Source: Burkholderia cenocepacia | GTDB taxonomy: Bacteria; Pseudomonadota; Gammaproteobacteria; Burkholderiales; Burkholderiaceae | Direction of reading: 5' to 3' | Assembly (NCBI RefSeq): GCF_014211915.1 | Contig: NZ_CP060041.1 | Coordinates: forward strand, 248,001-312,000 | DNA: 64,000 nt | Shown: positions 8,387 to 17,163 of the stretch, piece by piece | Layout: every line of letters begins with the position of its first letter | How positions within the stretch are numbered: the stretch's first letter is position 1 | Position numbers and translations under genes: made by a program | The notes under the pieces: generated by a model | Databases searched by the model: none | Seen by the model: only the letters and a program-made list of their open reading frames with translations | Told to the model about the DNA's origin: nothing

Positions 8387-9508
8387 TCACGCAGGCGTCG
8401 CTTCGAGTTCGACCGCGGCCGCACGCTGCGGCGCCGGTTGCACGACGGGCGACGGCTGCCTGGCCTGCGCCGATTCGCCCGCATACAGCGCCTTCGGGTC
8501 GAACACACGCGCCTGCAGCGGCGTGAACGCGCGGAAATTCCACAGGCTGCGCGCGACGAACACGCGCTGCACCCAGCGAAACGCGCGGTCGTTCTCGTCG
8601 TACTGCGGATCGAAGCGGTCGCGCGAATGCAGCGTGAAGTGATTGTTGATCAGCACCAGCTTGCCCGGCGACACCTGCACGCCGAACGACACCTCGCGCA
8701 CCGCGCGATACAGGTTGGCCAGCGCTTCCTGCGCGCGCGTGTTGACCGCCAGCACCATGTCCGGATAGAACGCGACCGTCACGCGCGGCGCATCGAGCGG
8801 CCCCGACAGCACGGCGCTCAGGTCCGTGTTGTCGCGCGGCGTGGGCGCCGCGCCGCGCCACCGGTACGGCACGCGGATGATGTAGTGCTCGCCGTAGAGT
8901 TGCGCGATATCGTCCGGCGACAGCAGTTGCAGCGCACGGCGCGCATCGGCGAGCCGCGTGTACGGGCCGCCGCCGGCCTCGCTGCGCACGCCGAGCAGCA
9001 GCAGCGCGAACGGCGACGTGTCGCCTTCCGGCATGTGCGCCTGCGCGGCGTTCTCGATATGAAAGTCGAGCTCGACCTCCGAGCCGAGGCCCGTGTAGTC
9101 GCGCGCGGTCGCCTTGTGCGGCGTCAGGTTGTTCACCAGCTCGCGGCCCTCGTGTGCGATCGAGTACGGTTCGCCGGCCAGCGTGCTCAACGCGACCAGC
9201 ACGTTCTCGCTCAGCACGCCGGCCTTGAACGAGCGGCCGGTTTCCTCGAAGCGCGGGCTGCCCTTCACGTCGTCGTCGATCGGCAGGTTGTCGATCTCGA
9301 TCGAGCCATGCGCGTCCGCGGTCGGCGCCTTGGCGCGATCGAATGCGTCGACGATCCGGTCGGGAAACGCGTTGTAGGCCAGCTTGCGGACCGCGCTGAT
9401 ATAGCCTGCGCCGCCGGCCGGGTCGTAGACCAGCGCGCCGAGCGTCTGGCGAATGTGAGCGGATTCCGCTGCCGTCAAAGCGATGCGTGCATCTGCGAGA
9501 TAGGTCAT
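8387..9508 (-). CDS. Fe(II)/2-oxoglutarate oxygenase, VioC/AsnO-like
   Basis: A 373-residue non-haem iron oxygenase resembling the clavaminate synthase-like amino acid hydroxylases (VioC, AsnO, OrfP types). The iron triad is visible as H150-x-E152 in VELDFHIENA and H294 in LINNHFTLHSRDRF, where the following Arg should bind 2-oxoglutarate. HxE rather than HxD is typical of this subgroup. These enzymes hydroxylate free or tethered amino acids, often arginine or asparagine at the beta carbon, in natural product pathways. It is divergent from an exporter and two ATP-grasp ligases, which supports a biosynthetic role. The substrate is not predictable. The last 40 residues are Ala/Pro-rich. Confidence 0.8.
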   Translation of the reverse strand: MTYLADARIALTAAESAHIRQTLGALVYDPAGGAGYISAVRKLAYNAFPDRIVDAFDRAKAPTADAHGSIEIDNLPIDDDVKGSPRFEETGRSFKAGVLSENVLVALSTLAGEPYSIAHEGRELVNNLTPHKATARDYTGLGSEVELDFHIENAAQAHMPEGDTSPFALLLLGVRSEAGGGPYTRLADARRALQLLSPDDIAQLYGEHYIIRVPYRWRGAAPTPRDNTDLSAVLSGPLDAPRVTVAFYPDMVLAVNTRAQEALANLYRAVREVSFGVQVSPGKLVLINNHFTLHSRDRFDPQYDENDRAFRWVQRVFVARSLWNFRAFTPLQARVFDPKALYAGESAQARQPSPVVQPAPQRAAAVELEATPA

Positions 9509-9904
9509 AGGTCTCTCGTATAAAGATCTGGTTCGAAGAGCGGCGTGGCATCACCGCCGCGCTCCGCCGTCCTCGGTGCGAAGCGCTCGACAAGACTAGG
9601 AGACCGTCATTGCATTACGAAATGATATTAATTCGATTGCAAACAAAAATTATCGATATAAGTTCAGCAATGCGCACGGAACCGGTTCACGTCCCTGGCG
9701 TCATCCCTTAACACGAATACTTGTTAAAAAATCGCTGCTTATTATTTGTATTTGCCAACGGGTCGATGCTAGTTTTCTGTCGGATTCGACGATGCGGCCA
9801 GCGCCCGACGGGCAGCCGGCTTCCTTCATCCGCCATACGGAAACCTGCTCGATGAATCGATACCGCCTTCCGCCGCATACCTGCCGCACGCCCCGGGAGC
9901 CGCG
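9509..9904. promoter_or_regulatory. Divergent promoter region, oxygenase/exporter
   Basis: About 400 bases between the leftward oxygenase and the rightward exporter, with a clearly AT-rich core around 9610-9780 that contrasts with the flanks. It should carry both promoters. I see no obvious perfect palindrome or lux box; the LysR at 12696-13571 is the nearest candidate regulator. Confidence 0.5.
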
Positions 9905-11356
9905 ATGAGCGACCGTGCCCCGACGCTCGACCGCGTCGACCGTGGCGACCGCGTGCCGACCGCCGCCGCGGATTCGCCCCGCACGTCGCTGCGCGCGATC
10001 TTCCCGACCGTCGCGGCCGCGAGCCTCGGCTTCGCGATCGTGCAGCTCGACGTGACCGTCGTCAACGTCGCGATTCCGAGCCTCGGCCACGCGTTCGGAT
10101 CGAGCATCCACGGGCTGCAGTGGATCGTCGATGCGTACACGCTGTCGTTCGCCGCACTGCTGCTGACCTCCGGCACGCTGGCCGACCGCTTCGGCAGCCG
10201 CCGGCTGTTCGCGTACGGCCTTGCGCTGTTCCTGCTCGCGTCGCTCGGTTGCGCGCTCGCGCCGTCGCTGGTCACGCTGGTCGCCGCGCGGGTCGCGCAG
10301 GGCGTCGGCGCCGCGATGATCCTGCCCACGTCGCTCGCGCTCATCACCCATGCTTGCGCCAACGATGCCGCCGCCCGCGTGCGAGCCGTCGCGTGGTGGA
10401 GCGCGACGGGCGGCGCAATCAGCGCGGCCGGGCCGACGCTCGGCGGCCTGCTGATCGATTCGCTCGGCTGGCGCGCGATCTTCTTCATCAACCTGCCGAT
10501 CTGCGCGCTCGGGCTGTGGCTCACGCTGCGCCACGTGCGGGATTCGGCCGCCGCGCGCACGCGGCTGTTCGATCCGGCCGGCCAGTTCGTCGCGGTGCTC
10601 GTGCTCGGGCTGCTGACGGGCGGGATCATCCGGGCCGGCGCGCATGGGTTGGGTGACTCGTATGCGGCCGGCGCGCTGATCGCGTCGGTCGTATTCGGCG
10701 CGTTGTTCGTCGCGATCGAACGGCGCGTGGCCGCGCCGATGCTGCAGCTCGCGTTGTTCCGGCTCCCGCGCGTGCCGGGCGTGCTGGCAATCGGCGCGGT
10801 CACGAATGCGGCGTTCTACGGGCTGATCTTCTCGCTCAGCGTCTATTTCCAGAACGCGCGCGGCTTCACGGCGACCGAATCAGGGCTCGCGCTCGCGCCG
10901 CTCACGATCATCATGCTCGCCAACGTCGCAAGCGCGCGGCTCGCGGTCCGCTACGGCTTCCGCGCGACCGTCATCATCGGCCTCGCCGTCTCGCTCGCCG
11001 GCTACGCGTGGCTGTGGCAGACGCTCGCCCCGCACACGCCGTACGTGCTGCTGGCGCCCGGGCTCGCGGCGATGGCGATCGGCGGCGGCATCGCGATTCC
11101 CGCGCTGACGTCGACGATGCTCGGCAGCGTCGAGGCCGGCCGCTCGGGCACCGCGTCCGCGATCCTCAATACCGCGCGCCAGGTGGGCGCCGCGATCGGC
11201 GTCGCGGCACTCGGCGCGCTGGTCGCCGGCCAGGGCGCGGCAATCGTGGCCGGTGCGGCGCGCGCGTTTGCGATCGCGACCGTGCTCGTCGCGATCTGTG
11301 TCGTGCTGGCCGCACGCTGGCCCCGCGACGCATCCGGTACCGGCACGCGGGCCTGA
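9905..11356 (+). CDS. DHA2-family MFS exporter (14 TM)
   Basis: A 483-residue drug:proton antiporter of the EmrB/QacA type. After a 30-residue cytoplasmic tail it shows IVQLDVTVVNVAIPSLG (the DHA2 helix 1 motif), WIVDAYTLSFAALLLTSGTLADRFGSRR (motif A), and ILPTSLALI with a later WRAIFFINLP (motif C region). About 14 hydrophobic segments are visible. A GGGAG site precedes the ATG. The ATP-grasp gene begins 52 bases downstream, so this is probably the exporter of the compound built by the locus or a resistance pump. Confidence 0.87.
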   Translation: MSDRAPTLDRVDRGDRVPTAAADSPRTSLRAIFPTVAAASLGFAIVQLDVTVVNVAIPSLGHAFGSSIHGLQWIVDAYTLSFAALLLTSGTLADRFGSRRLFAYGLALFLLASLGCALAPSLVTLVAARVAQGVGAAMILPTSLALITHACANDAAARVRAVAWWSATGGAISAAGPTLGGLLIDSLGWRAIFFINLPICALGLWLTLRHVRDSAAARTRLFDPAGQFVAVLVLGLLTGGIIRAGAHGLGDSYAAGALIASVVFGALFVAIERRVAAPMLQLALFRLPRVPGVLAIGAVTNAAFYGLIFSLSVYFQNARGFTATESGLALAPLTIIMLANVASARLAVRYGFRATVIIGLAVSLAGYAWLWQTLAPHTPYVLLAPGLAAMAIGGGIAIPALTSTMLGSVEAGRSGTASAILNTARQVGAAIGVAALGALVAGQGAAIVAGAARAFAIATVLVAICVVLAARWPRDASGTGTRA

Positions 11357-11408
11357 GCGCGCCGTCGCCCGACCTCCTTCAACCGATCCCCATCCGAGCG
11401 AGGAATCC

Positions 11409-12677
11409 ATGCAGCATCGCTTCATCGATACCGTCCTGATCGTCGACGGCGCGTCGACCGCCGCCTACCTGGCCCCCGCGTTTCGTGCATACGGCATCCA
11501 TTGCGCGCATGTGATCAGCGACCCCGATCTGCCCGAAATCTACCGGAACCAGTTCGTGCCATCCGACTACATCCGCCAGGTACAGCATCGCGGCGACATC
11601 GACGCGACACTCGCGCAGTTGAACGATCTGCGGATCGGCGCCGTGCTGCACGGCCTCGATGCGGCGCTCGAGCTGGCCGACACGCTGGCCGAGCGGCTCG
11701 ACGTGCCGTCGCGCAACCCGCTCGCGACCTCCGCCGCACGGCGCGACAAGTTCGCGATGAACGAACGCATTCGCCAGGCCGGGCTGCGCGCGCCGGCGCA
11801 CTTCCACAGCACGTCGGTCGATAAGGCGCTCGATTGGGCGCGCGCGCACGGCACGCTGCCGCTCGTCGTGAAGCCGGCGCGCAGCGCGGGCGTGGCCGGC
11901 GTGAAGATCTGCCGGACGCTCGAGCAGGTCGAGGCCGCCGCGCGCGACGTGCTGGCCACCCGTTCGCTGTACAACCAGCCGAACGACGACATCGTGATCC
12001 AGAGCTATTCCGAAGGGCAGGAATACATCGTCGACTCGGTATCGTTCGAAGGCCGGCACCGCGTGGTCAGCCTGTGGGAAGTGCATCGCGACCGCACGCA
12101 CGCGCCGCGGCTCGACAAGATGCTGGTGCTGAACCACGCCGACCCGCGCTACGCCCCGCTGCTCGACTACGCGGCCGACGTGCTCGACGCGCTCGACGTG
12201 CGTTTCGGGCCGACCCACCTGGAGCTGTTCGATACGGTCGACGGCCCGACGATCGTCGAGCTGAACGCCCGGCTGCACGGCAGCCTCGATCCGCGGCTGA
12301 CGAGTGCGGTCAGCGGCGAGAATCACGTGTCGGCCGCCGTCGAAGCGGTGCTGCATCCGGAGCGGCTGTTCGGCGACGTCGCCGCGCCGACGGATTTTCG
12401 CGGGTACTGCGGGCACGTGCTGCTGCTGTCGTCGCGCAACGGCGTGCTACGGCAGGATTTCACGTGGCAGGCGATCCAGGCGCTGCCGTCGTTCGTCGGG
12501 CTCAAGCAGTGGATCAAGGTCGGCGACACGCTGCGCGTGACCACCGACCTGCAAACCGCACTCGGCACGGTCGGCCTGTACAGCCCGACCTTCGAGCGGC
12601 TGCTCGAGGATTGCCGGCGGATTCGCGAGATCGAGGCCGATTTCTTCGCGGACGAAGGCGCGGTTGCGCCGGCCTAG
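11409..12677 (+). CDS. ATP-grasp carboxylate-amine ligase
   Basis: A 422-residue ATP-grasp protein. It has an N-terminal Rossmann-like domain (TVLIVDGASTAAYLAPAF), an ATP-binding lysine and loop in LPLVVKPARSAGVAGVKI, EYIVDSVSFEG in the grasp, and the metal/phosphate site IVELNARLHGS. The layout matches amino acid ligases of the BacD/L-amino acid ligase and carbamoyl-phosphate-synthase-like group, which join a carboxylate to an amine via an acyl phosphate. It is 52 bases after the exporter. A second, different ATP-grasp gene is 2 kb downstream, so two condensation steps or a di/tripeptide product are possible. Confidence 0.8.
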   Translation: MQHRFIDTVLIVDGASTAAYLAPAFRAYGIHCAHVISDPDLPEIYRNQFVPSDYIRQVQHRGDIDATLAQLNDLRIGAVLHGLDAALELADTLAERLDVPSRNPLATSAARRDKFAMNERIRQAGLRAPAHFHSTSVDKALDWARAHGTLPLVVKPARSAGVAGVKICRTLEQVEAAARDVLATRSLYNQPNDDIVIQSYSEGQEYIVDSVSFEGRHRVVSLWEVHRDRTHAPRLDKMLVLNHADPRYAPLLDYAADVLDALDVRFGPTHLELFDTVDGPTIVELNARLHGSLDPRLTSAVSGENHVSAAVEAVLHPERLFGDVAAPTDFRGYCGHVLLLSSRNGVLRQDFTWQAIQALPSFVGLKQWIKVGDTLRVTTDLQTALGTVGLYSPTFERLLEDCRRIREIEADFFADEGAVAPA

Positions 12678-12695
12678 GGCCGCGTCATGCGTGTA

Positions 12696-13571
12696 TCAGC
12701 GCGCGAGCAACGCCCCCGCCTGCCGGCCCAGCACCGCGCGCAACGCGTCGAGCTCGGGCAAGGCAGGCGCTTCGTCGGGCGTGACGAGGTAGGTGGTCAC
12801 GCTGTCGAGATCGTCGAACGCGTGCGCGCGCAGCGCCTTGCGCGCCACGTGTTCGGTCGTGATCCGCTTCGGCAGGATCGCGACGCCCATCCCGGCCGCC
12901 ACGCAGCCGAGGATCGCGCCGAACGTGCCGAACGACGACACCGATTCGATCGCGATGCCGCGCGCCTTCAGCCAATGCTCCGCGACCGCGCGATACGGGC
13001 AGCCATCGTGAAACGCGAGCAAGCGCACCGTGTTGCCGGCCAGCAACTGCCGGCGCGTGACGGTCGCCGCGCTCACCAGCACCATGTCTTCCGCGAACGC
13101 GGGCCCGTAACGCAACCCGGGCCGGACCACCGCCCGTGCGGTCAGCGCCGCGTCGATCCGGCCGCGCAGCAGCGCGTCGGCCAGATCCGGCTCGCTGCCG
13201 ATCTGCACCGCGAGGCCGAGCGCCGGGTCGCGTTCCTTCAGCGCGGCGGCCAGCGCCGGCAGCCGCGTGGCGGCCGTGCTTTCCATCGAACCGAGCCGGA
13301 AGCTGCGGGCAATCGGCGTTTCGCGCACCACCTGCGTCGCCTCGTCGACGAGGCGCAGGATGCGATCGCAATACGGAATCAGCCGGCGCCCGGCATCGTT
13401 CAGCACCAGCCGCTTGCCGTGCCGGTCGAACAGCGGCGCGTCCAGCGACTCCTCGAGCTGACGCAGCCGCGCGGTGACGTTCGATTGCGTGCAGCCGAGC
13501 CGTTCGGCCGCACGCAACGCGCTGCCTTCCTGCACGACGGCCCGGAAAGTTTCGAGCAGAGGGATGTTCAT
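12696..13571 (-). CDS. LysR-family transcriptional regulator
   Basis: A 291-residue LysR regulator. The winged HTH (LLETFRAVVQEGSALRAAERLGCTQSNVTARLRQLEESL) is followed by a periplasmic-binding-like effector domain. CDRILRLVDEATQVV is the linker helix. It reads leftward between the ATP-grasp gene and the BASS-like transporter, divergent from the latter with a 147-base gap, so it likely controls that transporter and perhaps the whole locus. An AAGAGAAATCGAT spacer before the ATG contains a modest ribosome site. Confidence 0.9.
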   Translation of the reverse strand: MNIPLLETFRAVVQEGSALRAAERLGCTQSNVTARLRQLEESLDAPLFDRHGKRLVLNDAGRRLIPYCDRILRLVDEATQVVRETPIARSFRLGSMESTAATRLPALAAALKERDPALGLAVQIGSEPDLADALLRGRIDAALTARAVVRPGLRYGPAFAEDMVLVSAATVTRRQLLAGNTVRLLAFHDGCPYRAVAEHWLKARGIAIESVSSFGTFGAILGCVAAGMGVAILPKRITTEHVARKALRAHAFDDLDSVTTYLVTPDEAPALPELDALRAVLGRQAGALLAR

Positions 13572-13718
13572 ATCGATTTCTCTTGTTACCGATTCAGTTT
13601 ATATCATTTTACTTCGCCCATCATCCGGATTAGCCTAGGGCATGTTCCGAGGAATCCGCATGCCATCCGTTGCCTGCTTCGGCTTCACGCCCGTTCGCCG
13701 CCGGCCCGAGGTTCGTCC

Positions 13719-14663
13719 GTGCGTGCACTGATCGCCGCGCTGGTGCGGCGCGGTCCGACCGTGCTCGCGTGCGGCGTCGGCCTCGGGCTGCTGGTGCCGC
13801 CGCTCGCGGCGCTCGCGCGGCCGCTGATGCCCGTTACCGTGTTCGTGTTCGTGCTCGGCACGCTGCTGCGCGTCGAACCGAGCGCCGTGCGCGCGGTCGC
13901 GCGACGGCCCGCGGTGTCGCTGCTGCTGCCCGCGATGACGATGATCGCGTGCCCGGTCGCGCTCGGCATCGCCGCGCGGCTCGCCGGCCTGCCGTACGAC
14001 TGGGTCGTGGCACTGGTGATCGCCTACTGCGCGCCGCCGTCGAGCGGCACGTCGACGATCGCGCGGATGCTGTCGCTCGACGCCAGCGTCGCGCTCGTCG
14101 CGACCCTCGCGTCGATGGTGTTCGTGCCGCTGACCGCGCCGCTGCTGACCGCGTGGTTCAGCCACGACGCGGCGGTGTCGATCTCGCCGTCGAGCCTCGC
14201 GCTGCGGCTCGCGCTGCTGATCGGCAGCGCCGAGGGCGTCGCGCTGCTCGTGCGGCGCTTTGCGGGCGCACGGCTCGCGCGCCATGCGACACCGATCGAC
14301 GCCATCGTCGTCGTCGCGCTGCTCATATTCGCGCTCGGCACGATGGCCGGCATGCAGCAGTCGATCATCGACGCCCCGCACCGCGCGTTGACCGCGATCG
14401 CCCTCGCGTTCGCCGTCAACGCGGGTTTTCAGATTGTCGCGTACGGGCTCACGCCCGGCGACGTCCGCACGCGCCTGAACGTCGCGCTGATCGTCGCCAA
14501 TCGCAACGTTGGGCTGATGTGGGCCGCGCTAGGGCTAGCCGCGACGCCGACCATGGCGCTCGTGTTCGCGTGCGCGCAGTTGCCGATCTATACGCTGCCG
14601 CGCGTCGTCCAGCATCTGCTGCCGCGCCTCGAGGCGCAGCGCCTGCGCAGGCGCGCACGCTAG
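13719..14663 (+). CDS. BASS-like (bile acid:sodium symporter family) transporter
   Basis: A 314-residue membrane protein with about ten hydrophobic helices. It resembles the bile acid:sodium symporter fold (VTVFVFVLGTLLRV, AYCAPPSSGTSTIARMLSLDASVALVATLASMVFVPLTAPLL). Members carry organic anions, keto acids or amino acid derivatives. I chose the GTG at 13719, just before the first helix with GAGG 9 bases upstream, because there is no nearby in-frame ATG. It is divergent from the LysR gene and 37 bases before the second ATP-grasp gene. Import of a precursor or export of a product are both possible. Confidence 0.65.
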   Translation: MRALIAALVRRGPTVLACGVGLGLLVPPLAALARPLMPVTVFVFVLGTLLRVEPSAVRAVARRPAVSLLLPAMTMIACPVALGIAARLAGLPYDWVVALVIAYCAPPSSGTSTIARMLSLDASVALVATLASMVFVPLTAPLLTAWFSHDAAVSISPSSLALRLALLIGSAEGVALLVRRFAGARLARHATPIDAIVVVALLIFALGTMAGMQQSIIDAPHRALTAIALAFAVNAGFQIVAYGLTPGDVRTRLNVALIVANRNVGLMWAALGLAATPTMALVFACAQLPIYTLPRVVQHLLPRLEAQRLRRRAR

Positions 14664-14700
14664 CCGGTTTCCCTCTTCCGCCTTCGATCAAGGATTCCTC

Positions 14701-15948
14701 ATGAAGCGACTCATCGTGATCGGCGCACGCGCCACCGGCAGCAGCATCGCGCTGGTGCGCGCCGCCCTCGCACGCCAGGTGGCCGTGACCGTCATCACCG
14801 CGCCCGGGCATCGTCTCGACGGCGTGTTTCCCGACGGCGTCGAGACGGTCAACCTCGCGCCCGACGCCGGCCAGCTCGCCGGCTGGCTGCGCGCGCACTT
14901 TCCGGACGAACTCGACACGCTGCGCGTGACGACCGCGCACGATACCTATGCGCGCACCGCGGCATGGGTCGCCGATGCGCTCGGGTTGCCCGGCCCCGAT
15001 GCGCGGCATGTCGCGTACGCGGTGTCGAAGTCGAACCAGAAAGCGCTGCTCGCCGAGCACGGCATCCCGGCCGCGCAGTTCGTCGCGGGTACGCTGGCCG
15101 CGCCGGCGGCGCTCGCGGCGGCGGCTGCCCCGTTGCGCTTCCCGGTCGTCGTCAAGCCGTCGGAAGGCTCCGCGAGCGACGGCGTGCGCCGCTGCGAGGA
15201 CATCGCCGCCGTGCGCGCGCAGCTCGACACGCTCGCCGCCGCCGCGCAGGCCGGCGCACCCGCGCTTGCGACCGAACGCGTCGTCATCGAGGAATTCCTG
15301 GCGGGCAGCGAATATTGCGTCGAGTATTTCGACGGCCGCTACGTCGGCGCGCTGCGCAAGCTGAAGCGGCATGGTGCAGGTTTTCTCGAGCGCGGGTATA
15401 CGTCGGAACTCGATCTCGACGCCGACACGCTGCGCGCGCTGATCGACGTCGGCACGCGTGCGACGGCCGCCGCCGGGCTCACGTGGGGGCCCGTGCATCT
15501 CGACTGCATCGTGCATGACGGCGTGCCGCACGTGATCGAACTGAATCCGCGCATCGCGGGCAGCTTCATCTGCGACATCGTGCGCGACGGCTACGGCTTC
15601 AACGTGGTCGAAGCGTTGCTCGACAAGCTCGACGGAAGGACGGTGACGATCCCCGAGCTGTTCGAGCCGCATGCGTATGCGCGCGCCGAATTCCTGCTCG
15701 ACAGCGATCCCGGCGCGTGGCGTTTCGCGCGGGGCGGGGAGATCGACGATGGCGCGGTCAGGATCAGCTACGGGCCGCAAGTGCTGCCCGATCGCGAACG
15801 GCGCGCATTTCTTTATGTGCGGGTGGCGTTGCCGGCGGGGCACGGTTCGGCGGATAGCCCGGCTTCAGTGGCCGAGCGCGACAGCGGCGTGCAGCCAACG
15901 CTGGCGGCAGCACCGTCACCTTATCCGGGCCTTCAACCAGCGAAATAA
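14701..15948 (+). CDS. ATP-grasp ligase, second of the locus
   Basis: A 415-residue ATP-grasp enzyme not closely similar to the first. It has an N-terminal RLIVIGARATGSSIALV domain, the ATP-binding LRFPVVVKPSEGSASDGVRRC, VIEEFLAGSEYCVEYF, and the catalytic VIELNPRIAGSFICDIV. The AAGGA site before the ATG is good. The last ~35 residues are low-complexity and probably disordered. Its BASS-like neighbour lies 37 bases upstream. The two ATP-grasp enzymes and the amino acid oxygenase together suggest a peptide-like metabolite made without a nonribosomal peptide synthetase. Confidence 0.8.
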   Translation: MKRLIVIGARATGSSIALVRAALARQVAVTVITAPGHRLDGVFPDGVETVNLAPDAGQLAGWLRAHFPDELDTLRVTTAHDTYARTAAWVADALGLPGPDARHVAYAVSKSNQKALLAEHGIPAAQFVAGTLAAPAALAAAAAPLRFPVVVKPSEGSASDGVRRCEDIAAVRAQLDTLAAAAQAGAPALATERVVIEEFLAGSEYCVEYFDGRYVGALRKLKRHGAGFLERGYTSELDLDADTLRALIDVGTRATAAAGLTWGPVHLDCIVHDGVPHVIELNPRIAGSFICDIVRDGYGFNVVEALLDKLDGRTVTIPELFEPHAYARAEFLLDSDPGAWRFARGGEIDDGAVRISYGPQVLPDRERRAFLYVRVALPAGHGSADSPASVAERDSGVQPTLAAAPSPYPGLQPAK

Positions 15949-16209
15949 CCTGACACGTACGCCGGGCCATCCAGATTCGCTGCGTTGCTACCCAAGCGCA
16001 GCCGTGTCGCACTTCAAGCGGGATCACGTCCATGTTCGTCGATGTGCGCCCCTACACAGTGGGCAGCCTCCTCCACGTTGCATGTGGCGTGCCCATACAC
16101 GTCGAGTACGGCCGTGAACTCGCCTGCTGTCCGAACCGGAATCTGGCTGCAAACCTCAACGTCACGTTCGAAAAACGATGCGCGTCGATTAGGGCAGCAG
16201 GACGGTCGT

Positions 16210-17100
16210 TCATCGCGTTCCCGGTACAAGATCGAGGATTTCATCTATGCCGAGGCATCGCGGCTCGACCTCGAGCGTTCTTCCATGCGTGAGGATGTCG
16301 ATGGCAACATCTCGCATCGCCATATACGCACTTCGAAGCATGTGGTTTGCATAGATCACCACGTTGAATCCGGCCTCCTGAAGCTCGTCGAACCGGAGAT
16401 GGGCATAGCTCGTCGGCACGCAGATCAAAGGCACGTCCACATGGCGCCGCCGGAACTGCCGCGCAAAATCCAGGATCTCCTGACCATCCTTCTTGCGGCT
16501 GTGAATCATGATCCCGTCCGCACCCGCCTCGACATATGAGAAGCAGCGACCAATCGCCTCGTCGATACCTTTGTCCAGAATCAGACTCTCGCAGCGAGCA
16601 ACGATCATCAGGTCGCGACCTATCCGGCTCGCGCAGCCGACCCGAATTTTCTCGGAGAAGTCCTCGATATCGTCCTGAGTCTGGGGCACCGCATTGCCGA
16701 ACAGCGAGTTCTTCTTGAGCCCGCACTTGTCCTCGATGATGACGGCCGATACGCCGGCGCGCTCGAGCATTTTCACGTGAATCGCAAAATGCTCCGGTTT
16801 CCCGCCGGTGTCGCCGTCGAAAATCATCGGCAGAGCGCACACGTCAAAAATCTCCCGAATGCCTTGAAGGCGATTACTCGGCGACAGGATCTCGATGTCC
16901 GGCAAGCCTTTATGCGTCGAATCGGTCAACGAGCTCGACCAGATCGCGTCATAGCCGACGCACTGTCCCGAAGCCAGTTCGAGCCGAGCGCGCTCCGCCA
17001 GCAATGCGGAGATCGGGCTATGCGCCTCAAGGACGCGAATGCACTGCTTGATCGCGAGCAGCTCCCTGAGGGTGGTTCTGCGAATGTCCGTATCGGGCAT
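16210..17100 (-). CDS. Phosphoenolpyruvate mutase (phosphonate-forming)
   Basis: A 296-residue member of the isocitrate lyase/PEP mutase superfamily that I read as a true PEP mutase, the enzyme that converts PEP to phosphonopyruvate and starts nearly all phosphonate biosynthesis. The diagnostic EDK-x4-KNS segment is present (EDKCGLKKNS, residues 123-132), as are FDGDTGG (94-100), ARCES (168-172) and VPTSY (228-232). Isocitrate lyases carry KKCGH instead, which is absent. AAAGGGGAACCAC precedes the ATG. It is the last gene of a leftward run after fumC, two diiron-type oxidases and an aminotransferase. No phosphonopyruvate decarboxylase is nearby, so transamination to phosphonoalanine is the most likely pull on the unfavourable mutase equilibrium (inference). 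Confidence 0.85.
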   Translation of the reverse strand: MPDTDIRRTTLRELLAIKQCIRVLEAHSPISALLAERARLELASGQCVGYDAIWSSSLTDSTHKGLPDIEILSPSNRLQGIREIFDVCALPMIFDGDTGGKPEHFAIHVKMLERAGVSAVIIEDKCGLKKNSLFGNAVPQTQDDIEDFSEKIRVGCASRIGRDLMIVARCESLILDKGIDEAIGRCFSYVEAGADGIMIHSRKKDGQEILDFARQFRRRHVDVPLICVPTSYAHLRFDELQEAGFNVVIYANHMLRSAYMAMRDVAIDILTHGRTLEVEPRCLGIDEILDLVPGTR

Positions 17101-17163
17101 GTGGTTCCCCTTTGTTCTTGATCGGCGACTTGCATCACAATGGAAAGAAACCAGCGCTACTTA

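Noticed and set aside
7298..9523. 741-codon frame opposite the solute-binding protein and oxygenase
   Set aside because: Antisense shadow; the minus-strand genes have clear domains.
13572..13718. An ATG at about 13661 as start of the BASS-like transporter
   Set aside because: It is in a different frame from the transporter; the GTG at 13719 is in frame with a ribosome site.
15949..16209. Short plus-strand frame starting MFVDVRPYTV, resembling a NIPSNAP-type start
   Set aside because: The rest shows no NIPSNAP features, and it overlaps the PEP mutase end out of phase; no support.
16210..17100. Isocitrate lyase or methylisocitrate lyase as alternative to PEP mutase
   Set aside because: The KKCGH lyase signature is missing and the EDK-x4-KNS mutase signature is present.
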